Numbered from the stretch's first letter, positions 1-9,360 are shown. The stretch is 42,248 bases of DNA from Paenibacillus sp. Marseille-Q4541 (GCF_018310695.1 NZ_JAGXCY010000038.1:1-42248); one strand, 5' to 3'. A program made the numbers and translations. The notes: a model not told the origin generated them from the sequence alone.

Positions 1-323
1 TATTGAAAAATCAATAAATAGGGTGATCTTACATTTATTGACCAATGGTCTAAAAGTATGAATCTCTAGTACTATCTTCTCTTACTACCATTTCTACGGA
101 TTTAAACCTCACACCAAGAATATCCTACATATATTAGGTTCATGTAAAAGGCAACATAAGCCCAACCAACTCACTGCATTATCTATATTTCTTTCCTTTT
201 TTACCTTTGTGTAATATGCATCATGATCAGTCTTCATAACCTCTGTAATTATTCATGGATAATTTTCATATATTTTATCCTGATAATTTATAAGCATTAT
301 AGAATTTTACGAGGAGGATTTTC
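1..323. other. Intergenic region upstream of oppA
   Basis: AT-rich sequence with no credible open reading frame on either strand. It presumably holds the oppA promoter and leader. I could not settle on a convincing -35/-10 pair; the stretch around 280-300 is very AT-rich and would suit a -10. The ribosome binding site GAGGAGG at 311-317 belongs to oppA. No terminator for an upstream gene is evident. Confidence 0.5.
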
Positions 324-2081
324 ATGAGAAAGAGATTTTCGCTAATGCTAGTGATCATGCTCATGCTGGTAACTGTACTAGCAGCATGTTCTGGCGGCAA
401 CACAGCTGAACCAACTCCGGGGGAAACACCAACAGAAACACCAGCAGAGACACCAGAAACACCTGCTGAAGAACCTGCAGAAGATGCAACACAGAATGAT
501 GGTTTGTTTGAAGCGACGGATATGTCTTTAAATCCACCAACTGCAACAAATCGTAAAGACACTTTGATTGTAGGGGTAACATCTCCTAAGGGCGTATTTA
601 ACCCACTATTCCAAGATTCTGCTTATGACGATATGGTTAACGTTATCCTTTTTGATGGTTTCCAAACTATTAATGGTGACGGTACATATTCTCCACATCT
701 GGCAGAGAGCATTGATGTTAGCGAAGATGGTTTGAAATATACTTTCAAACTAAAGCCAGGTGTAACTTACACTGACGGAACTCCAGTAACAGTGAATGAT
801 TACTACTTTTCTCTAAAAGTTCTTCATGACAAGAGCTATGATGGACCTTCCGATGCACTGTCTTACAAAATTAAAGGCGGTCAAGACTACTACGACGGTA
901 AAGCCAAAGAAATCTCCGGCGTGACGATCGTAGATGATAACACTGTAGAAGTAGAAGTTACCGAAGTTACGGCTCTTACTAAAGACTTTTTGGGTGGAAT
1001 TTCCTTCCTTCCAGAAGCTTACTATGGTAAAGACTACAAACAAGGTAACGTAGAATCTGTAAAAGCTTTGAATGACAAGCCACTAGGTTCTGGTCAGTAT
1101 GTTATGAAATCTTTCCAACCAGGACAACAAGTTGTATTTGAAGCAAATGAAAAGTACTTTGCAGGTGCACCGAAAATCAAAAATGTAATTTACAAATCTA
1201 CTACAGATGAAACGAAACTTGCTATGCTTAACACTGGCGAGATCGATATGGACATGGTAACTGTAAATGAAGATAACGTTGAAGAACTTCAAGCTTATGG
1301 TTTCTTGAACATTAATATCTTCCCTACCAACGGTTATGGATATATAGGTATGAACCATGAGAAAGCTAAATTTAAAGATTCTAAAGTTCGTCAAGCATTG
1401 GTATATGGTTTGAACCGTGCTGAAATCGTGGAAGCTGTATATGGTAAATTTGCGGATGTAATTAATATTCCTCAGTCTAAACAATCATGGGCATATACAG
1501 ATGAAAACATTGAAAAGTATGATTTTGATATAGAAAAAGCAAAATCTCTTCTCGATGAAGCTGGATGGACAGTAGGAGCAGACGGTACTCGTGAAAAAGA
1601 CGGGGAGAAACTGACAATCGATTTCTCTGGTACTGCTGATAATCCAGTAGTAGATGCAATCTTGCCAATTATGACTGCTAACTACAAAGATCTTGGTATT
1701 AAATTGAATGCAGAGAAACTTGATTTCAATGCAATCCTTGATAAAACAGATAAAGGCGATTTCGATATGTTCTTCATGGCATGGGGGCTTACTCCAGATC
1801 CAGATGGAACAGTATATATTACGGGCGGAGCACAAAACCGTGTGAAATACTCTAACGAAGCTTATGACAAGCTGATGGCAGAAGGTAAAAAAGAACTTGA
1901 TGTAGAGAAACGTAAAGCAATTTACGCTCAAGCATATCAAGAACTTAACAAAGACATTGCTGATATCTTGATGTACCAAAGAAGAGATGCTTGGGCTGTT
2001 AATGGTCGTGTAACTGGACTTGAGATTACTCCTTATAAAGACTTCACATATTCTCTTTATCAAGCGGAACTCGCACAATAA
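324..2081 (+). CDS. oppA: Oligopeptide ABC transporter, substrate-binding lipoprotein
   Basis: Extracellular peptide-binding protein of the SBP_bac_5 family that delivers oligopeptides to the permease encoded next to it. The N-terminus is a lipoprotein signal: basic start, hydrophobic core and lipobox LAAC with the lipidated Cys at residue 22. A low-complexity tether rich in Thr, Pro and Glu follows (about residues 28-56), then the binding domain up to residue 585, a normal family length. The start has GAGGAGG six bases upstream. It is first in the operon oppABCDF and is separated from oppB by a strong hairpin, which may let it be made in excess over the membrane parts. The exact peptide class (Opp, App or Dpp) cannot be told from sequence alone. 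Confidence 0.9.
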   Translation: MRKRFSLMLVIMLMLVTVLAACSGGNTAEPTPGETPTETPAETPETPAEEPAEDATQNDGLFEATDMSLNPPTATNRKDTLIVGVTSPKGVFNPLFQDSAYDDMVNVILFDGFQTINGDGTYSPHLAESIDVSEDGLKYTFKLKPGVTYTDGTPVTVNDYYFSLKVLHDKSYDGPSDALSYKIKGGQDYYDGKAKEISGVTIVDDNTVEVEVTEVTALTKDFLGGISFLPEAYYGKDYKQGNVESVKALNDKPLGSGQYVMKSFQPGQQVVFEANEKYFAGAPKIKNVIYKSTTDETKLAMLNTGEIDMDMVTVNEDNVEELQAYGFLNINIFPTNGYGYIGMNHEKAKFKDSKVRQALVYGLNRAEIVEAVYGKFADVINIPQSKQSWAYTDENIEKYDFDIEKAKSLLDEAGWTVGADGTREKDGEKLTIDFSGTADNPVVDAILPIMTANYKDLGIKLNAEKLDFNAILDKTDKGDFDMFFMAWGLTPDPDGTVYITGGAQNRVKYSNEAYDKLMAEGKKELDVEKRKAIYAQAYQELNKDIADILMYQRRDAWAVNGRVTGLEITPYKDFTYSLYQAELAQ

Positions 2082-2100
2082 TTTAACTGCATGATTATGA

Positions 2101-2130
2101 TAAGCTCAGCTCATTAAAGAGCTGAGCTTA
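2101..2130 (+). promoter_or_regulatory. Hairpin between oppA and oppB (no U-tract)
   Basis: Perfect 12-bp inverted repeat, TAAGCTCAGCTC, six-base loop ATTAAA, then the exact complement. No run of T follows, so it is not a classic terminator. In binding-protein operons such hairpins usually protect the 3' end of the upstream message or partially attenuate transcription, giving more binding protein than permease. Confidence 0.75.
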
Positions 2131-2156
2131 TCCACTTATAATCCGGGAGGAATATT

Positions 2157-3119
2157 ATGAAGCAGTACATTATCCGGAGGCTGCTGCAGATGATCCCGAC
2201 TATGATCGGTATCACTATAATTGTTTTTGCAATTACAGCACTCATTCCAGGAGACTATATTACAGCTCAGCAAAATCCGAATATGACTGCGGAAAAAGCT
2301 CAGCAATTACGAGAGATATATGGTCTCGACAAAGGTGTCGTTGAAAGGTACTTCATATGGGTAGGGAATATGATTACCGGTAATATGGGTGACTCGCTTC
2401 AACATAAAAGGCCAGTTACAGATGTAATTGGAGATTATGTATGGAATTCGTTTATTATTGCATTTTTTAGTCTGATGTTAAGTTGGATTATCGCTGTTTT
2501 TACAGGAGTTCTATCTGCAAAATTCCAGTATTCTTTCTTTGATAAGATTGTCACTCTCTTAGTATTCTTATGTATGTCGCTACCATCATTTTTCTTAGGA
2601 CTCGTATTGATTAAGTACCTAGCTGTAGACTTGAAGATATTCCCTGTAGGGGGGATGACAACTGCCGGCCAGTCAGGCTCTACCTGGGATTTTATTTTAG
2701 ATGTGGCTAATCATATGTTTATGCCTGTGCTTGTACTAACTATGCTCAGTACAGGATCACTGACTCGTTATTTCAGAACCAGTATGCTAGAGGTGATACG
2801 CCAAGATTACATTCGCACTGCTCGTGCAAAAGGTCTGAAGGAAAGAACGGTAATTTTCAAGCATGCACTTCGAAATGCAATGCTTCCTGCGATTACGTTA
2901 ATGGGTCTTGAACTTCCAGGATTATTTGGAGGAGCAATTATTTTAGAGAAGATTTTTGTTTGGCCCGGTGTAGGACAAGTATATCTGGAGTCCATTACGA
3001 TGAGGGACTATCCGTTTATGCTTGGATTCACAATATTCTTAGCGGTTCTTACATTACTCGGAACTTTGCTATCCGATGTTCTCTATGGAGTTGCTGATCC
3101 TAGAATACGTTTAAAGTAG
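2157..3119 (+). CDS. oppB: Oligopeptide ABC transporter, permease subunit OppB
   Basis: Inner-membrane permease of the binding-protein-dependent transport family (BPD_transp_1), one of two subunits forming the peptide channel. At 320 residues it has the usual length, with about six membrane segments starting at residues 10-30. The cytoplasmic EAA loop that docks on the ATPase is at about 212-244 (includes RTARAKGLKER). The start has GGGAGG six bases upstream. Its stop codon merges into the Shine-Dalgarno of oppC, so the two are translationally linked. Confidence 0.9.
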   Translation: MKQYIIRRLLQMIPTMIGITIIVFAITALIPGDYITAQQNPNMTAEKAQQLREIYGLDKGVVERYFIWVGNMITGNMGDSLQHKRPVTDVIGDYVWNSFIIAFFSLMLSWIIAVFTGVLSAKFQYSFFDKIVTLLVFLCMSLPSFFLGLVLIKYLAVDLKIFPVGGMTTAGQSGSTWDFILDVANHMFMPVLVLTMLSTGSLTRYFRTSMLEVIRQDYIRTARAKGLKERTVIFKHALRNAMLPAITLMGLELPGLFGGAIILEKIFVWPGVGQVYLESITMRDYPFMLGFTIFLAVLTLLGTLLSDVLYGVADPRIRLK

Positions 3120-3131
3120 GAGGAGATTTCA

Positions 3132-4055
3132 TTGTCAATTGAGGCTGCACCATTAAATACGAATGTTCAAGCTCCAGTTAAGCAGCCAGATTCGCCATGG
3201 CGCGTAGCCATGCGCCGCTTCACTCGTAATCGGCTAGCTGTAGGTGGACTTTTTATTCTAGTACTAATGATTGTTATTTGTGTGTTTGGTCCAATGATTT
3301 CACCTTATGATCTAAATGATTATAAGGTCAGTGATAAGAATAAAGCTCCATATGCGGAGCACTGGTTAGGTACAGACAAGCTTGGAAGGGATATTCTGCT
3401 TCGTGTGATGTTAGCAGGGCGTGTATCTATTTTGGTAGGTATTGTCGCTACAACAATTACAGTTATTGTAGGTTCTATAATGGGGGCACTGGCTGGATTT
3501 TATAGAAATTTTGTGGATACGATTATCATGCGAGTTTGCGAAATTTTTATGTCTTTGCCGTCCTTGCCACTTCTCATTATTTTAGGGGCCGTTCTTTCTG
3601 ATCTGAAGGTAAACCCCGCAGACCGAATTTACTTTCTAATGCTTATTATGGGGATTCTTTCATGGCCATATCTTGCTCGCTTGGTACGTGGCCAGATTCT
3701 TACACTACGTGAGCAGGAATTTATGCAAGCTACAGAAGCGTTAGGTCTTCGTGACCGTCGCAAAATTTTCAAACATCTACTACCTAATACAGTTCCGATT
3801 ATTATTGTTTCGGCAACGCTTGGAGTGGCAGGCGCTATTTTGTCGGAGTCCGCACTTAGTTATTTAGGTCTTGGTGTTGTACCTCCAACTCCATCCTGGG
3901 GAAATATGATCTCTGAAGCTAACGGACTCATTGAATTCCGTAAGAGACCTTGGATCTGGATTCCACCAGGCATGTGTATTCTGATTACCGTAGTGGCAAT
4001 TAACTTGATTGGTGACGGGCTACGCGATGCGCTCGATCCTAAAATGAAAAAGTAG
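3132..4055 (+). CDS. oppC: Oligopeptide ABC transporter, permease subunit OppC
   Basis: Second permease subunit, 307 residues. It carries the N-terminal OppC_N segment (about 20-75) and the typical HWLGTDKLGRDIL motif (78-90), five to six membrane spans, and an EAA loop at about 192-222. The start is a TTG at 3132, chosen because AGGAGGAG at 3118-3125 lies immediately upstream at good spacing and no in-frame ATG fits better. It sits 12 bases after oppB and 11 before oppD. Confidence 0.88.
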   Translation: MSIEAAPLNTNVQAPVKQPDSPWRVAMRRFTRNRLAVGGLFILVLMIVICVFGPMISPYDLNDYKVSDKNKAPYAEHWLGTDKLGRDILLRVMLAGRVSILVGIVATTITVIVGSIMGALAGFYRNFVDTIIMRVCEIFMSLPSLPLLIILGAVLSDLKVNPADRIYFLMLIMGILSWPYLARLVRGQILTLREQEFMQATEALGLRDRRKIFKHLLPNTVPIIIVSATLGVAGAILSESALSYLGLGVVPPTPSWGNMISEANGLIEFRKRPWIWIPPGMCILITVVAINLIGDGLRDALDPKMKK

Positions 4056-4066
4056 GAGATGCGAAT

Positions 4067-5044
4067 ATGGCAAAAGACTTAGTGGAATTCCGTAACTTAA
4101 AAACGCATTTTCATACATCCGCAGGGGTCGTGAAGGCTGTTGACGACGTAAGCTTTACTATTCGCGAAGGCGAAACTGTATGCGTCGTTGGAGAATCTGG
4201 TTGTGGGAAAAGCGTAACAGCAATGTCACTGATGCGTTTATTAGATGTTCCTCCTGCGGGCGGAGAAATTCTGTTCGAAGGCAAAGATATTTTAAAGTTG
4301 AGCAAAAGGGATATGGGTCTTATTCGAGGCAATGACATCTCTATCATTTTTCAGGAACCGATGTCTTCTTTGAACCCGGTACTTACCATTGGAGAGCAGA
4401 TTAGCGAACCCATTATGCTTCACCAGCTACTTGATAAAAAGAAGGCTCGCCAAAGAGCTATCGAGCTTATTAGTCTGGTTGGTATTCCTCGTCCAGAAAA
4501 AATTGTAGACTCATTCCCGCACGAACTTAGTGGCGGTATGCGTCAGCGGATTATGATTGCAATTGCTTTGAGCTGTAATCCGAAGCTACTTATCGCTGAT
4601 GAGCCAACCACTGCACTCGATGTGACGATCCAAGCACAAATTCTTGATTTGATGCGTGATATTAAAGATAAATTTAATACCTCCATTATGCTCATTACCC
4701 ATGATCTTGGTGTCGTGGCTGAGATGGCTGATTATGTGGTGGTCATGTATGCCGGGAAAGTGATTGAGGAAGCATCGGTATTTGAATTGTTCAAAGCACC
4801 GAAGCACCCTTACACGAAAGGACTCCTTAAGGCGAAGCCAATCATTAATCAGAGACAGGAACGGTTGTATTCTATTCCGGGCCAAGTACCTAACCCGGTT
4901 GAACTCGGGCAGAACTGCCATTTTCATGACCGCTGTGAATCTTGCATGAGCATATGCCGTGAGAAAGAGCCTCCACTGCGTAAAAATGAAGAAGGACATA
5001 AAGTCGCATGCTGGCTGTATGAGGAGGAGGCAATGGTACGATGA
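4067..5044 (+). CDS. oppD: Oligopeptide ABC transporter, ATPase OppD
   Basis: ATP-binding subunit that powers peptide import with OppF. Visible motifs: Walker A GESGCGKS at 42-49, Q-loop near 96, signature LSGGM at 154-158, Walker B LLIADEP at 174-180, switch His in THD at about 212. The C-terminal oligo_HPY domain has cysteines at 284, 290, 293, 297 and 315, one more than the four usual in this domain. At 325 residues it is full length. The last four bases (ATGA) overlap the oppF start. Confidence 0.9.
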   Translation: MAKDLVEFRNLKTHFHTSAGVVKAVDDVSFTIREGETVCVVGESGCGKSVTAMSLMRLLDVPPAGGEILFEGKDILKLSKRDMGLIRGNDISIIFQEPMSSLNPVLTIGEQISEPIMLHQLLDKKKARQRAIELISLVGIPRPEKIVDSFPHELSGGMRQRIMIAIALSCNPKLLIADEPTTALDVTIQAQILDLMRDIKDKFNTSIMLITHDLGVVAEMADYVVVMYAGKVIEEASVFELFKAPKHPYTKGLLKAKPIINQRQERLYSIPGQVPNPVELGQNCHFHDRCESCMSICREKEPPLRKNEEGHKVACWLYEEEAMVR

Positions 5045-6006
5045 CAGAAGCGCTGATTGAAGTACAGAATTTGAAAAAATACTTTCCGATTACAGGCGGC
5101 ATATTCCAGCGTCGTGTCGGTGATGTAAAAGCAGTAGATGACGTATCTTTCTCCATTTATAAAGGAGAATCCTTCGGACTTGTAGGAGAGTCCGGTTGCG
5201 GCAAAAGCACAATCGGTCGTACCATTCTCCGTCTGAATGATAAAACATCAGGCAAAGTTATTTTTAAAGGACAGGATCTTCATTCTCTTTCTAAAGAAAA
5301 ACTTCGCTCTATTAGGCCTGAAATGCAAATTGTATTTCAGGATCCGTTCAGTTCACTGAATCCTCGGATTAAAGTAGGCGATGCGATTGGTGAAGCACTG
5401 CTTGATCATAAGTTAATTCCTAGAAAGATGGTACGAGCTACGGTAGAAGAAACCTTGCGTATTTGCGGACTCTCTGCTTATCATTATGATCGCTTTCCCC
5501 ATGAATTCTCAGGTGGTCAGCGTCAGCGGATTGGAATTGCACGCGCACTGATTCTAAACCCTGACTTTATTGTGGCAGATGAGCCGGTTTCTGCACTTGA
5601 TGTATCAATTCAGGCACAGATCATTAACTTGCTTAGTGATTTACAGGCAGAGAAGCAGCTTACTTATCTGTTTATCTCTCATGATCTCAGTGTGGTAGAG
5701 CATCTATGTACACGAATTGGTGTTATGTACCTCGGTTCTATGGTGGAAATGGCAAGCAAGGATGAATTGTTCCGTAATCCACTTCATCCATATACTAAGG
5801 CATTATTGTCTGCCGTTCCTGTTCCAGATCCAACTCTGAAAAGGGATCGAATTGTACTTAAAGGGGATATTCCTAGCCCAGCTAATCCTCCTTCAGGTTG
5901 CAAGTTTCATACTCGTTGTCCTCTCGCTTCAGATCTCTGTAAGCAAGAGATACCGGAGTACCGTAATGTTGGTTTAGATCACTATGTGGCTTGTCATTAC
6001 GCGTAA
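5041..6006 (+). CDS. oppF: Oligopeptide ABC transporter, ATPase OppF
   Basis: Second ATPase of the importer, 321 residues. Walker A GESGCGKS is at 49-56, signature FSGGQ at 156-160, Walker B FIVADEP at 177-183, and the switch His in SHD near 214. The oligo_HPY tail has cysteines at 287, 293, 300 and 318, matching the conserved Cys pattern of the domain. The start overlaps the oppD stop as ATGA, so translation is coupled. It is the last gene of the operon; an intrinsic terminator begins about 100 bases downstream. Confidence 0.9.
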   Translation: MTEALIEVQNLKKYFPITGGIFQRRVGDVKAVDDVSFSIYKGESFGLVGESGCGKSTIGRTILRLNDKTSGKVIFKGQDLHSLSKEKLRSIRPEMQIVFQDPFSSLNPRIKVGDAIGEALLDHKLIPRKMVRATVEETLRICGLSAYHYDRFPHEFSGGQRQRIGIARALILNPDFIVADEPVSALDVSIQAQIINLLSDLQAEKQLTYLFISHDLSVVEHLCTRIGVMYLGSMVEMASKDELFRNPLHPYTKALLSAVPVPDPTLKRDRIVLKGDIPSPANPPSGCKFHTRCPLASDLCKQEIPEYRNVGLDHYVACHYA

Positions 6007-6376
6007 GTAATCTGAAGATGCTCTTTTGAGCAAGGATTGGGGTCCTTCACACACGTACGGTATTTGTGAGTTTAAACCAATTTTCACTTGTTTGGACACA
6101 TCTAGGACACAGCTTTCTTTTACACTATGGGAGTGTAAGGAAGCTGTGTTTTTTTTGTTATATGTGGATGCAAAGGAAATATCCATCAATTGGAATGACT
6201 TTTTTGAAAAAAGTTTTAAAAAAATGCAGACAAAAATGCCATTTCATACGTCTATATATATAGATTGGTTTAATAGAGTAGTAGGACCTTAGTATAAATA
6301 CGTAGTATATGACTCAGGTCATATTATAGAGAGATTATACATTTTCCATAAACTTGAAGAATGGGGGAGAAAAGAG
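6007..6376. other. Intergenic region oppF to dac
   Basis: Contains the oppF terminator (6107-6156) and the dac promoter region. A 7-bp inverted repeat, ATATGAC-TCAG-GTCATAT at 6307-6324, lies about 50 bases before the dac start and could be an operator. Short open frames crossing the terminator are not credible genes. Confidence 0.5.
6107..6156 (+). terminator. Intrinsic terminator of the opp operon
   Basis: Long inverted repeat whose arms begin ACACAGCTT and end AAGCTGTGT, with a second paired block (ACACT/AGTGT) near the loop, followed by eight Ts. Strong rho-independent terminator. Confidence 0.9.
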
Positions 6377-7312
6377 ATGAAGAAATGGATCCTGCGAAGC
6401 AGTACGCTGGTCATTCTAATCGCGGTATTATTTATAGCCATCAGGCCAGAAAGTTTAGTAGGTAAGCCATCTATTCATTCTAGTGCTGCCCTGTTGATTG
6501 ATTCCTCTTCAGGAGAAGTATTAATCAGCTCTAATGCAGATACTCCTTTACCCGCTGCAAGTTTGTCTAAAATCATGGCTCAACTCATTATTCTCGATGA
6601 GATTGAAGCAGGACATATTTCTTGGAATGACATCGTACGGGTTAGTAAACATGCTACCGAATCAGAAGGTGTGAATTTATCTCTAAATGAGAAAGATCAG
6701 TTCACGGTGAATGAGTTGTTCCGTGTGATCGCTGTTTATTCAGCTAATGACGCAACGGTTGCACTTGCAGAGCACGCTTTTGGATCAGAGGAACGGTTTG
6801 TAGAAGAAATGAACCTTAAAGCAAAAGAACTTGGATTATCTGTACATACGAAGTATAACAATGCGACCGGTTCTTCGTCTTTGTCGGGTGGCCCCTCTGA
6901 AAATTACATGACTGCAAAAGATGTTGGGAAGTTATCGGCCCACCTGATTAAACAGTATCCTGAAATTTTAGCACTCTCCAGTTTGCCACAGGTGGAGCTT
7001 AGAAACAAAGGACTCTATATGAGCAATACGAACTGGATGCTGGACAATGTAAAAGGCCCATACGCTTATAGCGGGGCAGACGGACTGAAGACAGGATATA
7101 CGAAGGCTGCAGGATATTGCTTGTCTGGTACGGTGGAAAAGAACGGACAGAGGTTAATTGCTATTGTAATGGGTGCAGAAACACAGGAACAGCGTTTTGA
7201 TGAGGCGAAACAGTTATTCGACTACGGCTTCGCACATTCCTACAGTGCAAAAGATTGGGGACAAGCCTGGGCATCTACCTGGTATCAAGTGATTCAAAGA
7301 CCTTCAATCTAA
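6377..7312 (+). CDS. D-alanyl-D-alanine carboxypeptidase, short form
   Basis: Penicillin-binding peptidase of family S11 that removes the terminal D-Ala from peptidoglycan stem peptides outside the membrane. The three active-site motifs are intact: SLSK at 62-65, SAN at 122-124, KTG at 238-240. The N-terminus is a signal or anchor segment (about 5-22). At 311 residues it stops soon after the catalytic domain and lacks the C-terminal beta domain (PBP5_C) of DacA and most DacF enzymes. GGGGGAGA at 6364-6371 supports the start. It stands alone, with no clear terminator after it. Which Dac paralogue it corresponds to is uncertain, so no symbol is given. Confidence 0.88.
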   Translation: MKKWILRSSTLVILIAVLFIAIRPESLVGKPSIHSSAALLIDSSSGEVLISSNADTPLPAASLSKIMAQLIILDEIEAGHISWNDIVRVSKHATESEGVNLSLNEKDQFTVNELFRVIAVYSANDATVALAEHAFGSEERFVEEMNLKAKELGLSVHTKYNNATGSSSLSGGPSENYMTAKDVGKLSAHLIKQYPEILALSSLPQVELRNKGLYMSNTNWMLDNVKGPYAYSGADGLKTGYTKAAGYCLSGTVEKNGQRLIAIVMGAETQEQRFDEAKQLFDYGFAHSYSAKDWGQAWASTWYQVIQRPSI

Positions 7313-7658
7313 TAAAGACAGTAGTACTCCTATATTATATATAACTAATTTCATACCCACTGTTATTTATCTATTAGCTTTTCTTCCTTATACATTTCAT
7401 GGAGTTTGAAACGAAATGGTTACAAAATTCATTGATATATGACAATTTGCAGGGTGCCTTCATACAGACTATTATGGTAATATAGCAAAATGTACAAGTT
7501 GCATGATATAAAATAATAGGTCATTATAAAATAAAGCATAGTCATTTTGTAGGGTTTATTCCTGCGATTATGCTGTTCACCTGTGACTTGGCTTGCCTAA
7601 TTTTAAATGATTAGCATTTCGGATTTTATAACTCCATACTAAGAGAAGGAATGAACTA
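7313..7658. other. Intergenic region dac to LCP gene
   Basis: AT-rich, no gene seen. A possible promoter is TTGCAG (7447-7452), 17 bases, TATTAT (7470-7475), which would leave a leader of about 180 bases. The -35 is poor, so this is tentative. No riboswitch was recognised. Confidence 0.35.
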
Positions 7659-8705
7659 ATGAGATCAAGATCAAGAAAAAAGCATCGCAATAAAAGAAAA
7701 GGTTTATTGATCACTTTTCTTACCCTTGTCGTATTGGTCGCTATTGCCTACCCTTTTAGACAACAAATTGCTATTGCAGCATTTGATTTGTTCTTATCAG
7801 GTACAATTGAAGATCAGCTTGAAAGATCATATAAACCAAACGGTGAAGCAAACGCAGAACCCGTTGTATATCAAGAAAAACCGTTTTCTGTACTGTTGCT
7901 AGGTACTGATGCAAGACCTTATGAGAAGACGCGAGGTCGTTCCGACACCGTTATCTACTCTGTGGTTCGACCGAAGGAATCCAAGGTACTGCTAGTATCC
8001 ATTCCGCGTGATACGTATGTACAAATTGTAGGACATGATGCAGATAAAGATGGCGAAGATGATTACGATAAGCTGACACACGCCTTTGCCTTTGGGGAAG
8101 AAGAAATGTCCATTAATACAGTAGAAAATTTCCTTGAGAAGGATGTTAACTATTATGCAACGGTAAACTTTACTGCTATTCAACAGGTTGTTGATGCAAT
8201 TGGCGGGGTAGAGTTACCTATTGAAGAGGATATTGTGAACAAGAATCCAGAACACATACAGTTTACCATTGAAGGTGGCAAACCGGTGTATAGTGGTCAA
8301 GAAGCGTTGTACTATATTCGTTATCGCGAAGACAGTGATTTCAATCGAACAAAACGTCAGCAGATTTTTCTGAATTCAGTAGCCAATAAAATGCTAAATA
8401 TCAACCAAATCTCAAACATCCCGAAACTGTTTGATATCATGGGAGATAATTTCCAAACTGATATGCAGCCATCTTTTATTATTGATTTGGCTAAACAAGT
8501 ACTCACCCAAAGCAAACCAGAAATCTCTAGTTTCACTGTGATGGGTGAAGGGGTAAGGAAAAATGGAATATTCTACGATGAAGTAGATGAAGAATATCTT
8601 GATTATGCTAAGGAGCTTATCAATAACTGGCTTGATCCGAATACGACATCAGCAACTCTGATGAAGCCTAACACTGATGATATAACGAGTAAAGTTACAG
8701 AATAG
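7659..8705 (+). CDS. LytR-CpsA-Psr (LCP) family cell-wall polymer ligase
   Basis: Membrane-anchored phosphotransferase of the LCP family, which attaches lipid-linked anionic polymers such as teichoic acid to peptidoglycan. A basic start and one membrane segment (about 15-31) precede the LCP domain at about 76-240. Conserved residues are visible: LGTDAR (Asp84), GRSD (Arg94, Asp96), IPRD (Arg117, Asp118) and the basic block with Arg221, Arg223 and Arg230. Between the IPRD motif and the conserved KLTHAFAFG segment there is an Asp-rich insertion, DADKDGEDDYDK (127-138), that resembles an EF-hand loop. AGAAGGAATG precedes the start. A terminator follows directly. Confidence 0.9.
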   Translation: MRSRSRKKHRNKRKGLLITFLTLVVLVAIAYPFRQQIAIAAFDLFLSGTIEDQLERSYKPNGEANAEPVVYQEKPFSVLLLGTDARPYEKTRGRSDTVIYSVVRPKESKVLLVSIPRDTYVQIVGHDADKDGEDDYDKLTHAFAFGEEEMSINTVENFLEKDVNYYATVNFTAIQQVVDAIGGVELPIEEDIVNKNPEHIQFTIEGGKPVYSGQEALYYIRYREDSDFNRTKRQQIFLNSVANKMLNINQISNIPKLFDIMGDNFQTDMQPSFIIDLAKQVLTQSKPEISSFTVMGEGVRKNGIFYDEVDEEYLDYAKELINNWLDPNTTSATLMKPNTDDITSKVTE

Positions 8706-8716
8706 ATGTGCGGAAG

Positions 8717-8758
8717 ATCAGCACTGGACGATTAATCTTTAGTCTGGTGCTGATTTTG
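8717..8758 (+). terminator. Intrinsic terminator after the LCP gene
   Basis: ATCAGCAC at 8717-8724 pairs with GTGCTGAT at 8747-8754, with a further short paired block inside, followed by TTTTGTTGTCTT. A moderately strong terminator. Confidence 0.75.
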
Positions 8759-8862
8759 TTGTCTTATAAGAATATAATGGTATTAGGTAAAAGTTTATCC
8801 GTAAAATGTAAGAGATACACATACTTGACTATTGCCTTAACATAAGGAGGAAGTGTTCAGTT

Positions 8863-9294
8863 ATGAATATTGCTTTTTTCTTGCTGCCCAAACAGGAGGT
8901 CGCTACTGTTACCTCGGATGCAACGCTACGACAAACGCTCGAACGTATGGAGTATCACCGGTTTACCGCGGTCCCCATTTTGACGAAGGATGGAAAATAT
9001 AAAGGTACCGTTACAGAGGGCGATCTCTTGTGGCATATGAAGAATTCTAAGGGAGAGATAACATTTGAAAACGCTTCAAAATATTATCTCAAAGACGTCC
9101 CCCTTCGAGTAGATATAAAACCAGTGTCCATTGATGCCAATATGGGCGACTTAATTAATCTTGCAAAAGCACAGAATTTTGTCCCCGTGGTGGATGATAT
9201 GGATCGGTTTATCGGCATTGTTCGCCGCAGCCAAATTATTGAGTATTGCGAAAATATGGTTTCGAAGGAATCCTTAAACACGAATTCAGGGTAA
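8863..9294 (+). CDS. Two-CBS-domain protein, candidate nucleotide sensor
   Basis: Soluble 143-residue protein made of a CBS pair and nothing else: first repeat about residues 9-62, second about 80-135. CBS pairs bind adenylated ligands. Its size and plan resemble the c-di-AMP-binding CBS protein DarB/CbpB (YkuL) of Bacillus, and the c-di-AMP phosphodiesterase gene gdpP lies only three genes downstream. That makes a c-di-AMP or AMP/ATP sensor role plausible, but it is inferred from context. AAGGAGG at 8844-8850 precedes the ATG at a slightly long spacing. The next gene has its own promoter. Confidence 0.8.
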   Translation: MNIAFFLLPKQEVATVTSDATLRQTLERMEYHRFTAVPILTKDGKYKGTVTEGDLLWHMKNSKGEITFENASKYYLKDVPLRVDIKPVSIDANMGDLINLAKAQNFVPVVDDMDRFIGIVRRSQIIEYCENMVSKESLNTNSG

Positions 9295-9360
9295 GATAAG
9301 GGGAGATACAATCTGATACTGGCCCTTCCGGGGAGTCCTTTTTATGGATATTCCCTTTTA

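Noticed and set aside
6026..6292. Open reading frame of 88 codons after oppF.
   Set aside because: It runs through the opp terminator and has no ribosome site or protein-like composition.
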